64,000 nt of DNA, taken from contig NZ_PQCD01000022.1 in the NCBI RefSeq assembly GCF_002964705.1, forward strand, positions 65,186 to 129,185, written 5' to 3'. Positions 48,394 through 63,660 of the stretch are shown piece by piece (position 1 is the first letter of the stretch; each line of letters opens with the position of its first letter). This stretch comes from Pseudoalteromonas sp. T1lg75 (GTDB lineage: Bacteria; Pseudomonadota; Gammaproteobacteria; Enterobacterales; Alteromonadaceae). Below the pieces are notes generated by a model, which was not told the DNA's origin, made no database searches, and saw only the letters and a program-made list of their open reading frames with translations. The position numbers and the translations under genes are program-made.

Positions 48394-48421
48394 AAAAAAA
48401 GGCACCCGATTGGATGCCTTG
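48394..48421 (-). terminator. Terminator of icd
   Basis: On the minus transcript a 9-bp stem (with one G-U pair) made of 48412-48420 and 48399-48407 is followed by a U run from the A tract at 48394-48400. It lies within about 20-45 bases of the icd stop and just ahead of rluE. Confidence 0.8.
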
Positions 48422-48439
48422 ATAATGCAATCGATACGA

Positions 48440-50966
<2,527 letters not shown>

Positions 50967-51188
50967 CTAAACGCCTTCGGAGCCATCAGTGGGTAGAATG
51001 TTTGTGGCGTGTAGACCCTTGGGGCCTTGTTGCAGTTCGAAGGTTACATCCTGGCCAGCTTTTAGTGTTTTGTATCCATCCATCTTAATGGTTGAGTAGT
51101 GCGCAAAGATGTCTTCCTCACTGCCTACTTCCTGGATAAAACCGAACCCTTTGGCATTGTTGAACCATTTGACTTTTCCACAAGCCAT
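50967..51188 (-). CDS. cspD: Cold-shock-like protein CspD
   Basis: The 73-residue single cold-shock domain has KGFGFIQE (RNP1) at about 13-20 and DIFAHYS (RNP2) at about 26-32. In E. coli CspD is a stationary-phase DNA-replication inhibitor. The name rests on its position divergent to clpS-clpA, the conserved cspD location, and on the acidic tail PTDGSEGV, rather than on sequence alone. Confidence 0.93.
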   Translation of the reverse strand: MACGKVKWFNNAKGFGFIQEVGSEEDIFAHYSTIKMDGYKTLKAGQDVTFELQQGPKGLHATNILPTDGSEGV

Positions 51189-51388
51189 ACTTCTACATCC
51201 TTCTATAAGTTGACTAATTTAGTTAATCTAAACCTGATAGTTTGATAGACTGGCTAATAGATAGACAGCCCAAATCTGACTGTAGTTTATTTGTCCATTC
51301 AGTCAAGTTTTTTGTGCATTTTTTTAACAGTTTATTTATTTTTGATTTCGGGTTTGCTTGAGATCTACAGAGAAGACTATATTTATTT

Positions 51389-51706
51389 ATGAGTGGAATG
51401 AAAGATTCTGGTGTTGTAGAGCGCAGCCGTGACGAGCAGAAGCAAAAGTTACAGCCGCCGCGTAAATATAAGGTGATACTCAACAACGACGACTACACAC
51501 CAATGGACTTTGTTATCGAAGTTTTAATGACTTTTTTCAATATGGATAGCGAAAGAGCAACAGACGTTATGCTCAAAGTTCACCATGAGGGTAAAGCGGT
51601 ATGCGGTATCTATCCTGCAGATATTGCCCACACCAAAACCGAGCAGGTTAATCGCTATGCCAGAGAGCATGAGCATCCGCTGCTTTGTAGTTGTGAGCAG
51701 GAATAA
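51389..51706 (+). CDS. clpS: ATP-dependent Clp protease adaptor ClpS
   Basis: ClpS delivers N-degron substrates (Leu, Phe, Trp, Tyr N-termini) to ClpAP. The 105 residues show the flexible N-terminal extension, then [24 protein letters not shown] at about 29-52 (hydrophobic pocket with N-N-D-D), [23 protein letters not shown] at about 65-88, and the C-terminal [11 protein letters not shown]. It is 21 bases upstream of clpA. Confidence 0.97.
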   Translation: MSGMKDSGVVERSRDEQKQKLQPPRKYKVILNNDDYTPMDFVIEVLMTFFNMDSERATDVMLKVHHEGKAVCGIYPADIAHTKTEQVNRYAREHEHPLLCSCEQE

Positions 51707-51727
51707 CGAGTTTTTCAGTTTTGGGGG

Positions 51728-54007
51728 TTGCCAATGCTAAATAAAGATCTTGAAATTACTTTAAACGATGCGTTTAAAGAAGCCCGCACCCGTCGTCATG
51801 AATTTATGACGGTCGAGCATTTATTGCTGGCGCTATTGGATAACCCATCGGCCAACGAGGCCTTAATCGCTTGCGGTTCGGACCTGGCTCTGTTGCGTAC
51901 CGAGTTGTCTGAATTTATCGATGAAACCACGCCGGTTATATCCGACCTTGAGCAAGAACGCGAGACTCAGCCAACCTTGGGTTTTCAACGTGTGTTACAG
52001 CGCGCCGTGTTTCATGTGCAGTCGTCCGGTAAAAGTGAAGTAACCGGCGTTAACGTGCTCGTGGCTATTTTCTCTGAACAAGAAAGTCAGGCCGTTTATT
52101 TACTTAAAAAGCATGACGTAAACCGTCTTGATATCGTCAACTTCATCTCCCACGGCATTTCACGCGCCGATGATGAGAATGAACATATCGACGACCATGA
52201 GGAAATTTCCGAAGAGTTGGTCGGCGACGCCAGCGAAGAGCAAAATATACTTGATAAGTACACGACTAACCTCAACGTCGAGGCGCAAAAGGGTTCCGTT
52301 GATCCACTTATTGGTCGCGATCAGGAAGTCGAGCGTACGGTGCAGGTGTTGTGTCGTCGTAAAAAGAATAACCCCTTACTGGTGGGTGAAGCCGGGGTGG
52401 GTAAAACCGCCATCGCCGAGGGGCTTGCGTATCGTATCGTGAATAACGAGGTACCCGAAGTTATCGCCGATGGCGTGGTGTACTCGCTGGATATGGGTGC
52501 CTTGTTAGCCGGCACCAAATACCGCGGTGATTTTGAAAAACGCTTAAAGAGCCTGCTTAAACAGTTGCAACAGCAACCGGGAGCCATTCTCTTTATCGAT
52601 GAAATTCACACCATTATCGGAGCCGGAGCAGCCTCGGGCGGGGTGATGGATGCCTCGAACCTGATCAAACCTTTGTTATCAAGTGGCCAGTTACGCTGTA
52701 TGGGCTCGACCACCTATAACGAATTTAAGAATATTTTCGAAAAAGACCGTGCCTTGGTGCGTCGATTCCAGAAAATCGACATCAATGAGCCGAGTGTCGA
52801 TGACACCACGAAAATTCTTAACGGTTTAAAAGAGCGCTACGAAGAGCACCACGGCATTCGCTATACGCAAAAAGCACTGCGCGCGGCGGCCGAATTAAGT
52901 GCCAAGTATATTAACGAGCGTCATTTACCGGACAAGGCCATCGACGTGATCGATGAAGCCGGCGCCAATCAGCGCTTGCAGCCAGTGTCCAAGCGTAAGA
53001 AAACCATCAATGTGGCCGATATTGAGCAAATTATCGCTAAGATTGCCCGTATTCCACAGCAAAGCGTGTCTTCGTCCGATAAGGAAGTGTTGAAGAATCT
53101 GGACCGCAACCTCAAGATGTTGGTGTTTGGTCAGGACCAGTCTATCGACGCGCTGTCATCGGCCATTCGCTTATCCCGCTCGGGGTTAGCCAATGAAGAC
53201 AAGCCGGTCGGTTCATTCCTGTTCGCCGGTCCTACCGGAGTGGGTAAAACCGAGGTCACCAAGCAACTGGCCAAATGCATGGGTATCGAGTTTTTACGCT
53301 TCGATATGTCCGAATACATGGAACGCCATGCTATCAGCCGTTTGATCGGCGCGCCTCCGGGTTATGTGGGGTATGAGCAGGGTGGTTTGTTGACCGATGC
53401 GGTGATCAAGCATCCTCACGCGGTGGTCTTACTCGATGAAATCGAAAAGGCGCACAGTGATATTTACAACATCCTGTTGCAGGTGATGGACCACGGTACA
53501 CTGACGGATAACAATGGCCGTAAGGCCGACTTCCGTAATGTGGTACTGGTATTAACCACCAATGCCGGGGTGCAGGAAACGGTGAAAAACAGCATCGGCT
53601 TTGCCGATCAAGATTCCTCGTTTGATGCCATGAGCGAGATCAACAAGGTGTTTTCACCTGAATTTAGAAACCGTCTTGATAACATTATCTGGTTCAATCA
53701 CTTGGATAGTAACGTTATCTTGCAGGTGGTGGATAAATTCCTGGTTGAACTGCAAGCTCAGCTTGATAAAAAGTCGGTTAATTTGGAGTTGAGTGAAGCT
53801 GCTCGTCGCTGGCTGGCAGAAAAAGGCTATGACAAGGCGATGGGCGCACGTCCTATGGCACGGGTTATTCAGGAGCAATTGAAAAAACCGTTGGCCAATG
53901 AAATTCTCTTTGGCAGTCTGGTCGATGGTGGCGATGTTCAGGTCGATCTTGATACCGACGATGATCGCTTGGCTTTCACCTATGCGGCTCAATTAAGCCC
54001 AGCCTAA
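51728..54007 (+). CDS. clpA: ATP-dependent Clp protease ATPase subunit ClpA
   Basis: ClpA is the Hsp100 unfoldase of ClpAP. The 759 residues have the Clp-N repeat (about 1-145), an acidic linker (DDENEHIDDHEE), AAA-1 with Walker A VGEAGVGKTAIAEGLA at about 213-228 and Walker B ILFIDEIHTIIG, and AAA-2 with FAGPTGVGKTEVTKQLA at about 499-515 and VVLLDEIEKAHSDI. The ClpP-docking loop IGF is seen in KNSIGFADQ at about 620-628. It works with the ClpS, Bpt and Aat encoded close by. Confidence 0.98.
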   Translation: MPMLNKDLEITLNDAFKEARTRRHEFMTVEHLLLALLDNPSANEALIACGSDLALLRTELSEFIDETTPVISDLEQERETQPTLGFQRVLQRAVFHVQSSGKSEVTGVNVLVAIFSEQESQAVYLLKKHDVNRLDIVNFISHGISRADDENEHIDDHEEISEELVGDASEEQNILDKYTTNLNVEAQKGSVDPLIGRDQEVERTVQVLCRRKKNNPLLVGEAGVGKTAIAEGLAYRIVNNEVPEVIADGVVYSLDMGALLAGTKYRGDFEKRLKSLLKQLQQQPGAILFIDEIHTIIGAGAASGGVMDASNLIKPLLSSGQLRCMGSTTYNEFKNIFEKDRALVRRFQKIDINEPSVDDTTKILNGLKERYEEHHGIRYTQKALRAAAELSAKYINERHLPDKAIDVIDEAGANQRLQPVSKRKKTINVADIEQIIAKIARIPQQSVSSSDKEVLKNLDRNLKMLVFGQDQSIDALSSAIRLSRSGLANEDKPVGSFLFAGPTGVGKTEVTKQLAKCMGIEFLRFDMSEYMERHAISRLIGAPPGYVGYEQGGLLTDAVIKHPHAVVLLDEIEKAHSDIYNILLQVMDHGTLTDNNGRKADFRNVVLVLTTNAGVQETVKNSIGFADQDSSFDAMSEINKVFSPEFRNRLDNIIWFNHLDSNVILQVVDKFLVELQAQLDKKSVNLELSEAARRWLAEKGYDKAMGARPMARVIQEQLKKPLANEILFGSLVDGGDVQVDLDTDDDRLAFTYAAQLSPA

Positions 54008-54066
54008 CGATTTGTCGTTAGGTTAAATCAGATAACAAAAAGCCCAGCATTTGCTGGGCTTTTTGC
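54003..54066. terminator. Tandem hairpins between clpA and infA
   Basis: A perfect 8-bp hairpin (54003-54010 / 54015-54022) overlaps the clpA stop region. It is followed by a 13-bp A-GC-T stem (54037-54049 / 54052-54064) that ends in T4 and begins with A5, so the second can work in both directions. Confidence 0.88.
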
Positions 54067-54091
54067 TAAATCGGCTTAGCGTGCACGCATA

Positions 54092-55089
<998 letters not shown>

Positions 55090-55112
<23 letters not shown>

Positions 55113-55821
55113 AAGGAGTCTCTAACTGCCGAGCTTGCCAAAACGACAAGTCTATCGACTGATGGTTACTTTCCTTTAGTTTAGTCAAAAATTGCTGGCG
55201 TGACAGCGCCTTTGCCCCTAATTGCGCAAGGTAGGGATTCATTAGCTGACAATCGATAAAGGCGCCATTATTGGCCTTGAGTAATTCAACCAGCGCCAAC
55301 ATGGCGAGCTTGGAGCACTCCGGCACACGAAAGAACATCGACTCACCACAGAAAACCCGTGATTGCATAATCCCATACAAGCCACCAACCAGGCTATCGC
55401 CTTGCCATATTTCAACACTGTGTGCCAAGCCGTTTTCATGGGCGTGAATATAGGCTTGCTCCATGGCATCGGTGATCCAGGTGCCTTCGGTGTCTTGGCG
55501 CTGCATCTTGCAGGCATGTATGACATCGGCAAAACAGGTATTGATGGTCACTCGGGTGTTGAGGCGACGTGCTGCCTTTTTAAGGCTGCGACTGACATGA
55601 AACTCATCCAGCTCTATGATGGCGCGCTCACTTGGCGACCACCACATGAGCGGCTCACCTTCACTGTACCAGGGAAAAATACCTTGTTGATAGGCCTGTT
55701 GCAGGCGTGCAAGCGATAAACATCCGCCTATGGCAAGTAAACCATCGGGTTGGGTCAGGGCGGTGTCGGGGTCGGGGAAACCTTCGGCGACGCTGCCAAG
55801 GTAATGCAAATATTGAGTCAT
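55090..55821 (-). CDS. aat: Leucyl/phenylalanyl-tRNA-protein transferase
   Basis: Aat adds Leu or Phe to proteins with N-terminal Lys or Arg, making them ClpAPS substrates. The 243 residues show LLAIGGCLSLARLQQAYQQGIFPWYSEGEPLMWWSPSERAII at about 28-69 (family signature), WITDAMEQAYIHAHENGLAHSVE and the GGLYGIMQSRVFCGESMFFRV block. It precedes bpt in the same operon. Confidence 0.96.
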
Positions 55822-55863
55822 AAAAGCTGGGGTTTAAGGTCTTAACCCTAAACCCCATTTATA

Positions 55864-56832
<969 letters not shown>

Positions 56833-57074
56833 TTATAGAATTAGGTTATGCGGGTGATTCTAAGAAAAACAATCCATATGTAAACAAAATTACGAATTTT
56901 CCATTTGCTTAAATACTTAAGCTGTCAAAATAACTGTACTGTGTGATTAACCAGCAAATAGCGACGGCCTAAACGTTATTTCATGACCTTAGATATTTTT
57001 TTTGCTATGTTCTAGGCAAATAAAAACTCGCCAACAGCGCCAAGCCGGCGGCGAAGCAGAAAAATAAGGGCCTT

Positions 57075-58400
57075 ATGTATTTTTGGCAACATCAAGCAGG
57101 CTATGGCCTCGAACAACAAGATATAGACATACTACTTGATGCAAAAAGCTATCGAACCAAGCTACTTGAGCTGATCGCAAATGCGAAACGCCGTATCTAC
57201 ATCACTGCGTTATATTTGCAAGATGATGAAGCGGGACGTGAAATTCTGGCGGCCCTGCACACAGCCTCGCGTAATAACCCTGAATTAGAAGTAAAGGTAC
57301 TGGTCGATTTTCATCGTGCCCAACGAGGTCTTATTGGCGCCGCGGCCAGTGAAGGAAACGCCGCGCTCTATCTTCAGGCGCTTGAAGAACATCAATCCAA
57401 TGTTCAGGTTTACGGTGTGCCAGTCAAGGCAAAAGAGTTATTTGGTGTACTTCACCTAAAAGGTTTTGTTATTGACGATACCTTATTATACAGCGGTGCC
57501 AGCCTTAACAATGTCTACCTGCAGTACTTCGATAAATATCGCCTCGACCGTTATTTCTTGGTACGCCAACCACAGCTATGTGATGCCTTTGTCGAATTTA
57601 CCGAAAGCACCTTGCTCGCCAGCGAAGCAGTGCCGCGTCTTGATACCAGACCCATCCCCAAATTTATCGATATCAAGGGGGCTCATCGTCAACTCGTTAA
57701 GGCACTCAAAAAAGCCAGCTATGCGCTTGCCAACAATGAAGACGAGGGCGACTTAACGGTGCGACCCTTCATCGGCTTAGGGCGCAGAAATAACAAGCTC
57801 AATCGTCTGATAAAGCAGCTATTCGATATCACCGAGCAGGAATTGGTACTTTACACCCCTTATTTTAATTTCCCGACGCCTCTGTTACGCGCTTTGCGCA
57901 GACTTTTACGCCAAGGTAAGCAGATCACCATAGTCGTTGGCGATAAAACCGCCAATGATTTCTATATTCCACCCGAGGAGAAGTTTTCCAAGGTCGGGGC
58001 GCTGCCATACTTATACGAAACCATTTTGGCTAAATTTTTAAAAACGCAGCAGCGTTATGTAGAGGCCGGCAACCTGAATGTGTACTTGTGGAAGCACGAT
58101 AATAACTCGTTTCACCTCAAGGGTATTTGTTCGGATAACCGCTATCATCTGCTGAGCGGCCATAACCTTAATCCCAGAGCCTGGGGGCTGGACATCGAAA
58201 ATGGCATTTTTATCGATGATAAAAAAGGGCAAATCAGCGATGCGGTGGCGCAAGAAAAAGCGGCTATCATGGCGCATTGTACGCGCTTGCAAAGCTACAC
58301 CGAGCTTGAGCAACTAAGCGATTACCCAGAGCCGGTGCAAAAGATATTGGGGCAGGCCAAACGGGTAAAGGTCGACTTTATTATTAAACGCTTTATTTAA
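57075..58400 (+). CDS. pssA: CDP-diacylglycerol-serine O-phosphatidyltransferase (PLD type)
   Basis: PssA makes phosphatidylserine, the precursor of phosphatidylethanolamine. The 441 residues belong to the phospholipase-D superfamily, with two HxK-x4-D-type motifs: LHLKGFVIDDTLLYSGASLNN at about 131-151 and FHLKGICSDNRYHLLSGHNLNPRAW at about 345-369. Length is near the E. coli enzyme (451). It is a peripheral protein that uses lipid substrates at the membrane. Monocistronic, with its own terminator. Confidence 0.96.
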   Translation: MYFWQHQAGYGLEQQDIDILLDAKSYRTKLLELIANAKRRIYITALYLQDDEAGREILAALHTASRNNPELEVKVLVDFHRAQRGLIGAAASEGNAALYLQALEEHQSNVQVYGVPVKAKELFGVLHLKGFVIDDTLLYSGASLNNVYLQYFDKYRLDRYFLVRQPQLCDAFVEFTESTLLASEAVPRLDTRPIPKFIDIKGAHRQLVKALKKASYALANNEDEGDLTVRPFIGLGRRNNKLNRLIKQLFDITEQELVLYTPYFNFPTPLLRALRRLLRQGKQITIVVGDKTANDFYIPPEEKFSKVGALPYLYETILAKFLKTQQRYVEAGNLNVYLWKHDNNSFHLKGICSDNRYHLLSGHNLNPRAWGLDIENGIFIDDKKGQISDAVAQEKAAIMAHCTRLQSYTELEQLSDYPEPVQKILGQAKRVKVDFIIKRFI

Positions 58401-58403
58401 AAT

Positions 58404-58432
58404 AAAAAACCCGCCAATTGGCGGGTTTTTTG
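58404..58432. terminator. Bidirectional terminator
   Basis: The 12-bp stem 58404-58415 / 58420-58431 has a short AATT loop, with A and T runs on either side, between convergent pssA and ald. Confidence 0.92.
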
Positions 58433-58449
58433 TGAACACTAATTATAAA

Positions 58450-59571
58450 TTATAGTGTTTCAACGGCAGTGCGTGGGTCAACATATTCCATGTTGAACGC
58501 TTCTGCTACTTCTTTGTAAGTTACCTTACCCTTGATCACGTTCAAGCCTTCCAGGAAATGCTTGTCTTCAAGTAGCGCTTGCTTGTAGCCCTTGTTCGCT
58601 AGCTTGATGATGTAAGGCAATGTTGCGTTGTTAAGCGCGAACGTAGAAGTACGTGGCACAGCGCCTGGCATGTTAGCAACACAGTAGTGAACAACGTCAT
58701 CAACGATGTAGGTAGGCTCATCGTGCGTAGTCGGCTTAGAAGTAGCGATACAACCACCTTGGTCGATTGCGACGTCAACGATAGCGGCACCTGGCTTCAT
58801 CGCTTTGATGTGCTCGGCAGTCACTAGCTTAGGCGCGGCAGCACCAGGGATAAGTACGCCACCGATAACTAGGTCGGCATCAATAACGTGCTTCTCAAGC
58901 GCGTCAGCAGTCGAGTAAACAACTTTAGCCAGTGAACCGAACTGAGCGTTTAGGCTGCGTAGTACGTCGATGTTACGGTCAAGAATGGTTACGTCAGCAC
59001 CTAGGCCTACAGCCATTTGTGCTGCGTTACGACCAACCATACCACCACCAATAACTACAACCTTCGCAGGCTCAACACCAGGAACGCCACCAAGAAGCAT
59101 ACCAAGACCTTGCTTAGACTTTTCTAGCGCCTGAGCACCGGCTTGGATTGACATACGGCCAGCTACTTCTGACATAGGTGCTAGTAGCGGTAGACCGCCT
59201 TTAGCGTCGGTTACTGTTTCGTAAGCGATACAGATAGCGCCACTTTTCACTAGGTCTTCTGTTTGCGGAAGATCCGGTGCTAGGTGCAGGTAAGTGAATA
59301 GGATTTGATCTTTACGTAGCATCGCACGCTCAACGGCTTGCGGCTCTTTTACTTTGATGATCATTTCAGCTTGAGCAAAAATCTCAGCTGCAGTTGGCAA
59401 GATTTTAGCGCCAACTTCAATATAGTCTTCGTCGGTAAAGCCAATACCTAAGCCCGCGTTGGTTTCAACGATCACTTCGTGACCGTGGTTGATCAGCTCG
59501 CGCGCGCTCGCTGGGATCATGCCCACACGGTACTCGTGGTTTTTAATCTCTTTTGGTACACCGATAATCAT
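58450..59571 (-). CDS. ald: Alanine dehydrogenase
   Basis: This enzyme interconverts L-alanine and pyruvate with NAD and ammonia. The 373 residues begin [31 protein letters not shown], the family signature, followed by KVKEPQAVE at about 74-82, TYLHLAPD, and the Rossmann region [29 protein letters not shown] at about 171-199. Codons are strongly optimal. It is divergent from an Lrp-family regulator, the expected control gene. Confidence 0.97.
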   Translation of the reverse strand: MIIGVPKEIKNHEYRVGMIPASARELINHGHEVIVETNAGLGIGFTDEDYIEVGAKILPTAAEIFAQAEMIIKVKEPQAVERAMLRKDQILFTYLHLAPDLPQTEDLVKSGAICIAYETVTDAKGGLPLLAPMSEVAGRMSIQAGAQALEKSKQGLGMLLGGVPGVEPAKVVVIGGGMVGRNAAQMAVGLGADVTILDRNIDVLRSLNAQFGSLAKVVYSTADALEKHVIDADLVIGGVLIPGAAAPKLVTAEHIKAMKPGAAIVDVAIDQGGCIATSKPTTHDEPTYIVDDVVHYCVANMPGAVPRTSTFALNNATLPYIIKLANKGYKQALLEDKHFLEGLNVIKGKVTYKEVAEAFNMEYVDPRTAVETL

Positions 59572-59606
59572 AAGTAACTATACCTTTTTTGAACGGAAAA
59601 ATTTTT

Positions 59607-59633
59607 CACTATTGTACATATGGCCAAATAGTG
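59607..59633. promoter_or_regulatory. Candidate Lrp-family operator in the ald-lrp gap
   Basis: Perfect 7-bp arms CACTATT (59607-59613) / AATAGTG (59627-59633) surround a 13-base centre that includes TGTACA. The 27-bp dyad lies 36 bases upstream of the ald start and about 80 bases upstream of lrp, suiting shared control. Confidence 0.45.
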
Positions 59634-59713
59634 TGTCTCACTGTTTTGCAATCCGAAGCCAGTGTATTAAACTTTATTAATTCTAAATTCAGTGCAATTA
59701 ACTATTATCAAAT

Positions 59714-60196
59714 ATGCATCAACAACTCGATAGAATCGACCGTAAAATTTTAGTCGAATTACAGCGCGATGGCCGTATTTCTAACGTTGAACTGGCCAAG
59801 CGCATTGGCTTGAGTGCGACTCCGTGTTTAGAGCGAGTAAAAAAGCTGGAACGCGAGGGGTATATCCGTGGCTATAAGGCGGTGGTTGACCCCGCCAAAC
59901 TCGGGCAGGGCTTATTGGTGTATGTTGAGGTGACTATTACCAAGACCTCCCCGGATGTGTTTGACGAATTTAATCAGGCGGTTAAAAAGCACGATGAAAT
60001 AGTCGAATGTCATTTAGTGTCCGGTAATTTTGATTTCCTGCTGAAGACACGGGTAACGGATATGTCTGAATACCGCCAGGTGCTTGGCGACATACTTTTA
60101 AAGTTGCCAAACATCAGCGAGAGCCGGACCTATGTGGTGATGGAGGAGGTGAAAGGCGAAGAGGCCTTGATCATCCGCCCCCAGGTGCCCCAATAG
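59714..60196 (+). CDS. lrp: Leucine-responsive regulatory protein
   Basis: The 160 residues have an N-terminal helix-turn-helix (about 8-60, LVELQRDGRISNVELAKRIGLSATPCLERVKKLEREGYI) and a C-terminal RAM ligand-binding domain (about 75-155, VTITKTSPDVFDEFNQAV, ECHLVSGNFDFLLKTRVTDMSEYR). It is close to global Lrp, and it lies upstream of ftsK-lolA-rarA as in E. coli, supporting true lrp rather than a local paralogue. It is also divergent to ald, so may act on it directly. Confidence 0.95.
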   Translation: MHQQLDRIDRKILVELQRDGRISNVELAKRIGLSATPCLERVKKLEREGYIRGYKAVVDPAKLGQGLLVYVEVTITKTSPDVFDEFNQAVKKHDEIVECHLVSGNFDFLLKTRVTDMSEYRQVLGDILLKLPNISESRTYVVMEEVKGEEALIIRPQVPQ

Positions 60197-60319
60197 AGGC
60201 GTAAAGCCTAGGTTGGATTTGCAATCACTGATTATAAACCCAGTGCATCTTGTGCTTAGAATTGGTAAGGTAAGGGTATTGCGCTGAAGTACCTAGATAA
60301 ATAATAAGGATAATGGAAT

Positions 60320-62998
60320 ATGCGCCTAAATGGTGTACAAAGACTGCTTGAGACGGGCTTAATCATTAGCACCGCCTTTGCCATTTTTATATTATGCGCA
60401 CTCATCAGTTTCGATCCTGCCGACCCCTCGTGGTCGCAAACCGGCGAATTTGTCGATGTAAAAAACATTACCGGCACCGCAGGGGCCTGGTTAGCCGATA
60501 TTCTTCTCTTTAGTTTTGGCTGGTTGGCATTTTTAGTGCCCGCCGGCGTACAGTTATTTGGTTATTTTGCCTTTAAACGTCCACACCAGGTGTTACGTCT
60601 AGACTATATCACCTTAGCTTTGCGCCTTATTGGCCTGGTATTGTTTGTGCTTAGCGCCACAGCAATCAGTTCGGTTAATTTTGACGATATTTTTTATTTT
60701 TCTTCCGGTGGGGTAGTAGGGGATGTAATCGCCGGCGCCATGATGCCCGCCTTTAATTTTACTGGCACCTCCATTCTTTTATTGTGTTTCTTTTTCGCTG
60801 GTCTAACCCTGTTAACCGGTATTTCCTGGGTGCAGTTTGTTGACGCCTTGGGCGCCTATGTCATGAAGGCCGTGCTATGGCTTTGGAATTGGTTGCAACG
60901 TAAACGTGGCCAGTGGCAAGAGGAATACGATCAAGCCGAATTACAGCCTGCCATTGAAGGCAGTGCATCCGAAGTGGCCATGATTGAAGAGGTTAATGCA
61001 GATAAAGAATTAAGCTCGGACTTAGAAGACAAAAATACCGCCAAACAAAAAGCGGCCTCGCTCCTGGATAAGGCGGCGGCCATGTTTGCACCCGAGCCTC
61101 AGTCCGAGGCAAAGGAAGAGCCAGCCTTTATTGGCGATTTAGATACCGCACAGCGCGCCTCAGCCGAACAAAAGACCCAAAGCGTTCAGGTTAATAATCA
61201 GCCTGGGCGTCAGCATGCCGCGTTAGATGAACTCGATGATATCTTTGCCGATGAAATGGCCTTCAGTGCCATCGATGATGAAGGTTTTGACACCGTCGAT
61301 GCATTAAACGAATTAGACCGCGAGCAGCCGTTAGCGAAAACTCAGTCGCAGGCGGCGCCAAAGGTCGCACCTCAAGCGCAAACACACACAATAACGAGCG
61401 GTGCACCGCGACAGACACATCAGTCGTCAGCCTCCACTCCAGTAAATAACAAGCCACTGTCGGCGAAAGAAAAGTTTGACCAACTGATGGCCGAACAGCC
61501 ACCCATGGCGCCTTTGCCTTCGCTTGATTTACTTGACCGTCCGGATAAACAAAAGAATCCGATTTCTGAAGAAGAGCTTGAGGCGGTGTCGCGCTTGGTC
61601 GAAGCCAAGCTACAGGACTTTGGTGTTCAGGCCGCGGTTGTCGGTGTGTACCCGGGCCCCGTGGTTACCCGCTTTGAATTGGATTTAGCGCCGGGCGTAA
61701 AAGTGGCGAAGATTTCCGGCCTTGCCAAAGACCTGGCTCGTTCATTATCCGCGGTCAGTGTTCGCGTGGTTGAGGTGATCCCAGGTAAAACCTATGTTGG
61801 TCTGGAATTGCCAAATAAACACCGTGAAGTGGTACGTCTGTCAGAGGTGATTAACGCACCAAAATTCGAACAAAATAAATCACCTTTGACTATGGTGCTG
61901 GGTAAGGACATTGCCGGCCAGCCGGTGGTCGCCGATCTGGCTAAAATGCCACACCTGCTTGTGGCCGGTACCACAGGTTCCGGTAAGTCAGTGGGCGTTA
62001 ATGTGATGATCTTAAGCTTGCTGTATAAGTCGCCGCCAGAAGATGTGCGTCTTATCATGATTGACCCGAAGATGCTTGAGCTGTCGGTGTACGAAGGGAT
62101 CCCACACCTTCTGTGTGAAGTGGTCACGGATATGAAAGAGGCGGCCAATGCCCTGCGCTGGTGTGTGGGGGAAATGGAGCGCCGCTACAAGCTGATGTCG
62201 GCGCTTGGGGTGCGTAACCTTAAGGGTTACAACCAAAAGGTTCTCGATGCCAAAGCGGCAGGGGAACCAATTCTCGACCCGCTGTTCAAAGACACAGATG
62301 GCATGGCCGATGGCCCGCAAGAGCTTGATAAGTTGCCAAGTATCGTAGTGGTGATCGATGAATTCGCCGACATGATGATGATTGTTGGTAAAAAGGTGGA
62401 AGAGCTGATTGCCCGTATCGCGCAAAAGGCCCGAGCCGCAGGTATCCACCTGGTGCTGGCTACGCAGCGACCCTCGGTTGATGTAATTACCGGCTTGATT
62501 AAGGCGAATATCCCAACCCGTATGGCGTTCCAGGTGTCGTCTAAAATCGACTCACGCACCATACTCGACCAGCAAGGAGCTGAACACCTGCTGGGTATGG
62601 GTGATATGCTCTATCTGCCGCCGGGCACCAGCGTACCTATTCGTGTGCATGGCGCTTTTGTTGATGACCACGAGGTGCATGCGGTGGTGAACGACTGGAA
62701 GGCGCGAGGCAAACCCAATTATGTGGAAGAAATCCTCAATGGTGATGCGGTGGAAGATGTATTATTACCCGGCGAAACGCCAGAGGACGAAGATGGCGAG
62801 GCCGATCCGCTTTATGATGAAGCCGTGGCCTTTGTTATCGAAAGTGGTCGCGTATCGGTTTCCAGCGTGCAACGTAAACTACGCGTTGGCTATAACCGCG
62901 CCGCACGATTGGTTGAGCAAATGGAAATTTCCGGGCTAGTAAGCCCGCCGGGACATAATGGCTCCCGAGAAGTATTGGTGAAGAATAACGCCAATTAA
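60320..62998 (+). CDS. ftsK: DNA translocase FtsK
   Basis: FtsK anchors at the division septum and pumps chromosome termini toward XerCD/dif. The 892 residues have four to five N-terminal TMs (about 12-170), a charged, Gln/Ala-rich linker (about 190-390; shorter than in E. coli), the motor domain with Walker [17 protein letters not shown] at about 551-566 and Walker [13 protein letters not shown] at about 676-687, and a gamma winged-helix domain (about 830-890, [31 protein letters not shown]) that reads KOPS sites. Confidence 0.97.
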   Translation: MRLNGVQRLLETGLIISTAFAIFILCALISFDPADPSWSQTGEFVDVKNITGTAGAWLADILLFSFGWLAFLVPAGVQLFGYFAFKRPHQVLRLDYITLALRLIGLVLFVLSATAISSVNFDDIFYFSSGGVVGDVIAGAMMPAFNFTGTSILLLCFFFAGLTLLTGISWVQFVDALGAYVMKAVLWLWNWLQRKRGQWQEEYDQAELQPAIEGSASEVAMIEEVNADKELSSDLEDKNTAKQKAASLLDKAAAMFAPEPQSEAKEEPAFIGDLDTAQRASAEQKTQSVQVNNQPGRQHAALDELDDIFADEMAFSAIDDEGFDTVDALNELDREQPLAKTQSQAAPKVAPQAQTHTITSGAPRQTHQSSASTPVNNKPLSAKEKFDQLMAEQPPMAPLPSLDLLDRPDKQKNPISEEELEAVSRLVEAKLQDFGVQAAVVGVYPGPVVTRFELDLAPGVKVAKISGLAKDLARSLSAVSVRVVEVIPGKTYVGLELPNKHREVVRLSEVINAPKFEQNKSPLTMVLGKDIAGQPVVADLAKMPHLLVAGTTGSGKSVGVNVMILSLLYKSPPEDVRLIMIDPKMLELSVYEGIPHLLCEVVTDMKEAANALRWCVGEMERRYKLMSALGVRNLKGYNQKVLDAKAAGEPILDPLFKDTDGMADGPQELDKLPSIVVVIDEFADMMMIVGKKVEELIARIAQKARAAGIHLVLATQRPSVDVITGLIKANIPTRMAFQVSSKIDSRTILDQQGAEHLLGMGDMLYLPPGTSVPIRVHGAFVDDHEVHAVVNDWKARGKPNYVEEILNGDAVEDVLLPGETPEDEDGEADPLYDEAVAFVIESGRVSVSSVQRKLRVGYNRAARLVEQMEISGLVSPPGHNGSREVLVKNNAN

Positions 62999-63018
62999 TT
63001 GCCTGTAATGGAGGTAGT

Positions 63019-63660
63019 ATGAAACGTATTTTTATGTCCGCTGTGCTTTTTTCCCTGACAGCGACACATGCATTGGCCGATGATGCCAAGGCGCTCAAAG
63101 CAAAACTCGCGACACTCAATTCGCTAAGCAGCGAATTCTCGCAGCAGGTTTTTGATCCCGAGGGTGAACTGGTGAGTCAAAGCCAGGGCCAACTGCAATT
63201 AGAACAACCACGTAAAATTCGCTGGCAACAACAAACGCCGGATGAAACCTTGTTTGTGTCTAACGGTGTTGACAGCTACTACTATGACCCCTTTGCCGAG
63301 CAGGTAACCCTGCTTGATACGACCAAGCTCATCGATAATACGCCATTCATTTTATTGACCACGGACGATGAGCAGCTGTGGCAGAAATTTACCATTACCG
63401 CCATAGAGCAGGGATTCGCCGTTAAGCCAGTCAGTAAAGAGCAGGGACAGGTAGAGCAGCTGAGCCTGTATTTTAACGAGCAAGAGCAGATCTCCGCCTT
63501 GGAAGTAATTGATCAGTCTGGGCAACGCTCTAAGTTTCAGTTTGAGGATGCTAAAATCAACGGCGACATCGATGATGAACGTTTTGAATTTACCATCCCT
63601 GAGCAGGTCTTTATCGATGACCAACGAGAGCCGCGAGGAAGCCAGTTAAGTGGCGAATAG
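63019..63660 (+). CDS. lolA: Outer-membrane lipoprotein carrier protein LolA
   Basis: LolA is the periplasmic chaperone that takes lipoproteins from LolCDE to LolB. The 213 residues have a signal peptide of about 21 residues (THALA) followed by an open half-barrel with [39 protein letters not shown] and [24 protein letters not shown] ribosome site precedes the ATG. It lies 20 bases after ftsK, as in E. coli. Confidence 0.95.
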   Translation: MKRIFMSAVLFSLTATHALADDAKALKAKLATLNSLSSEFSQQVFDPEGELVSQSQGQLQLEQPRKIRWQQQTPDETLFVSNGVDSYYYDPFAEQVTLLDTTKLIDNTPFILLTTDDEQLWQKFTITAIEQGFAVKPVSKEQGQVEQLSLYFNEQEQISALEVIDQSGQRSKFQFEDAKINGDIDDERFEFTIPEQVFIDDQREPRGSQLSGE

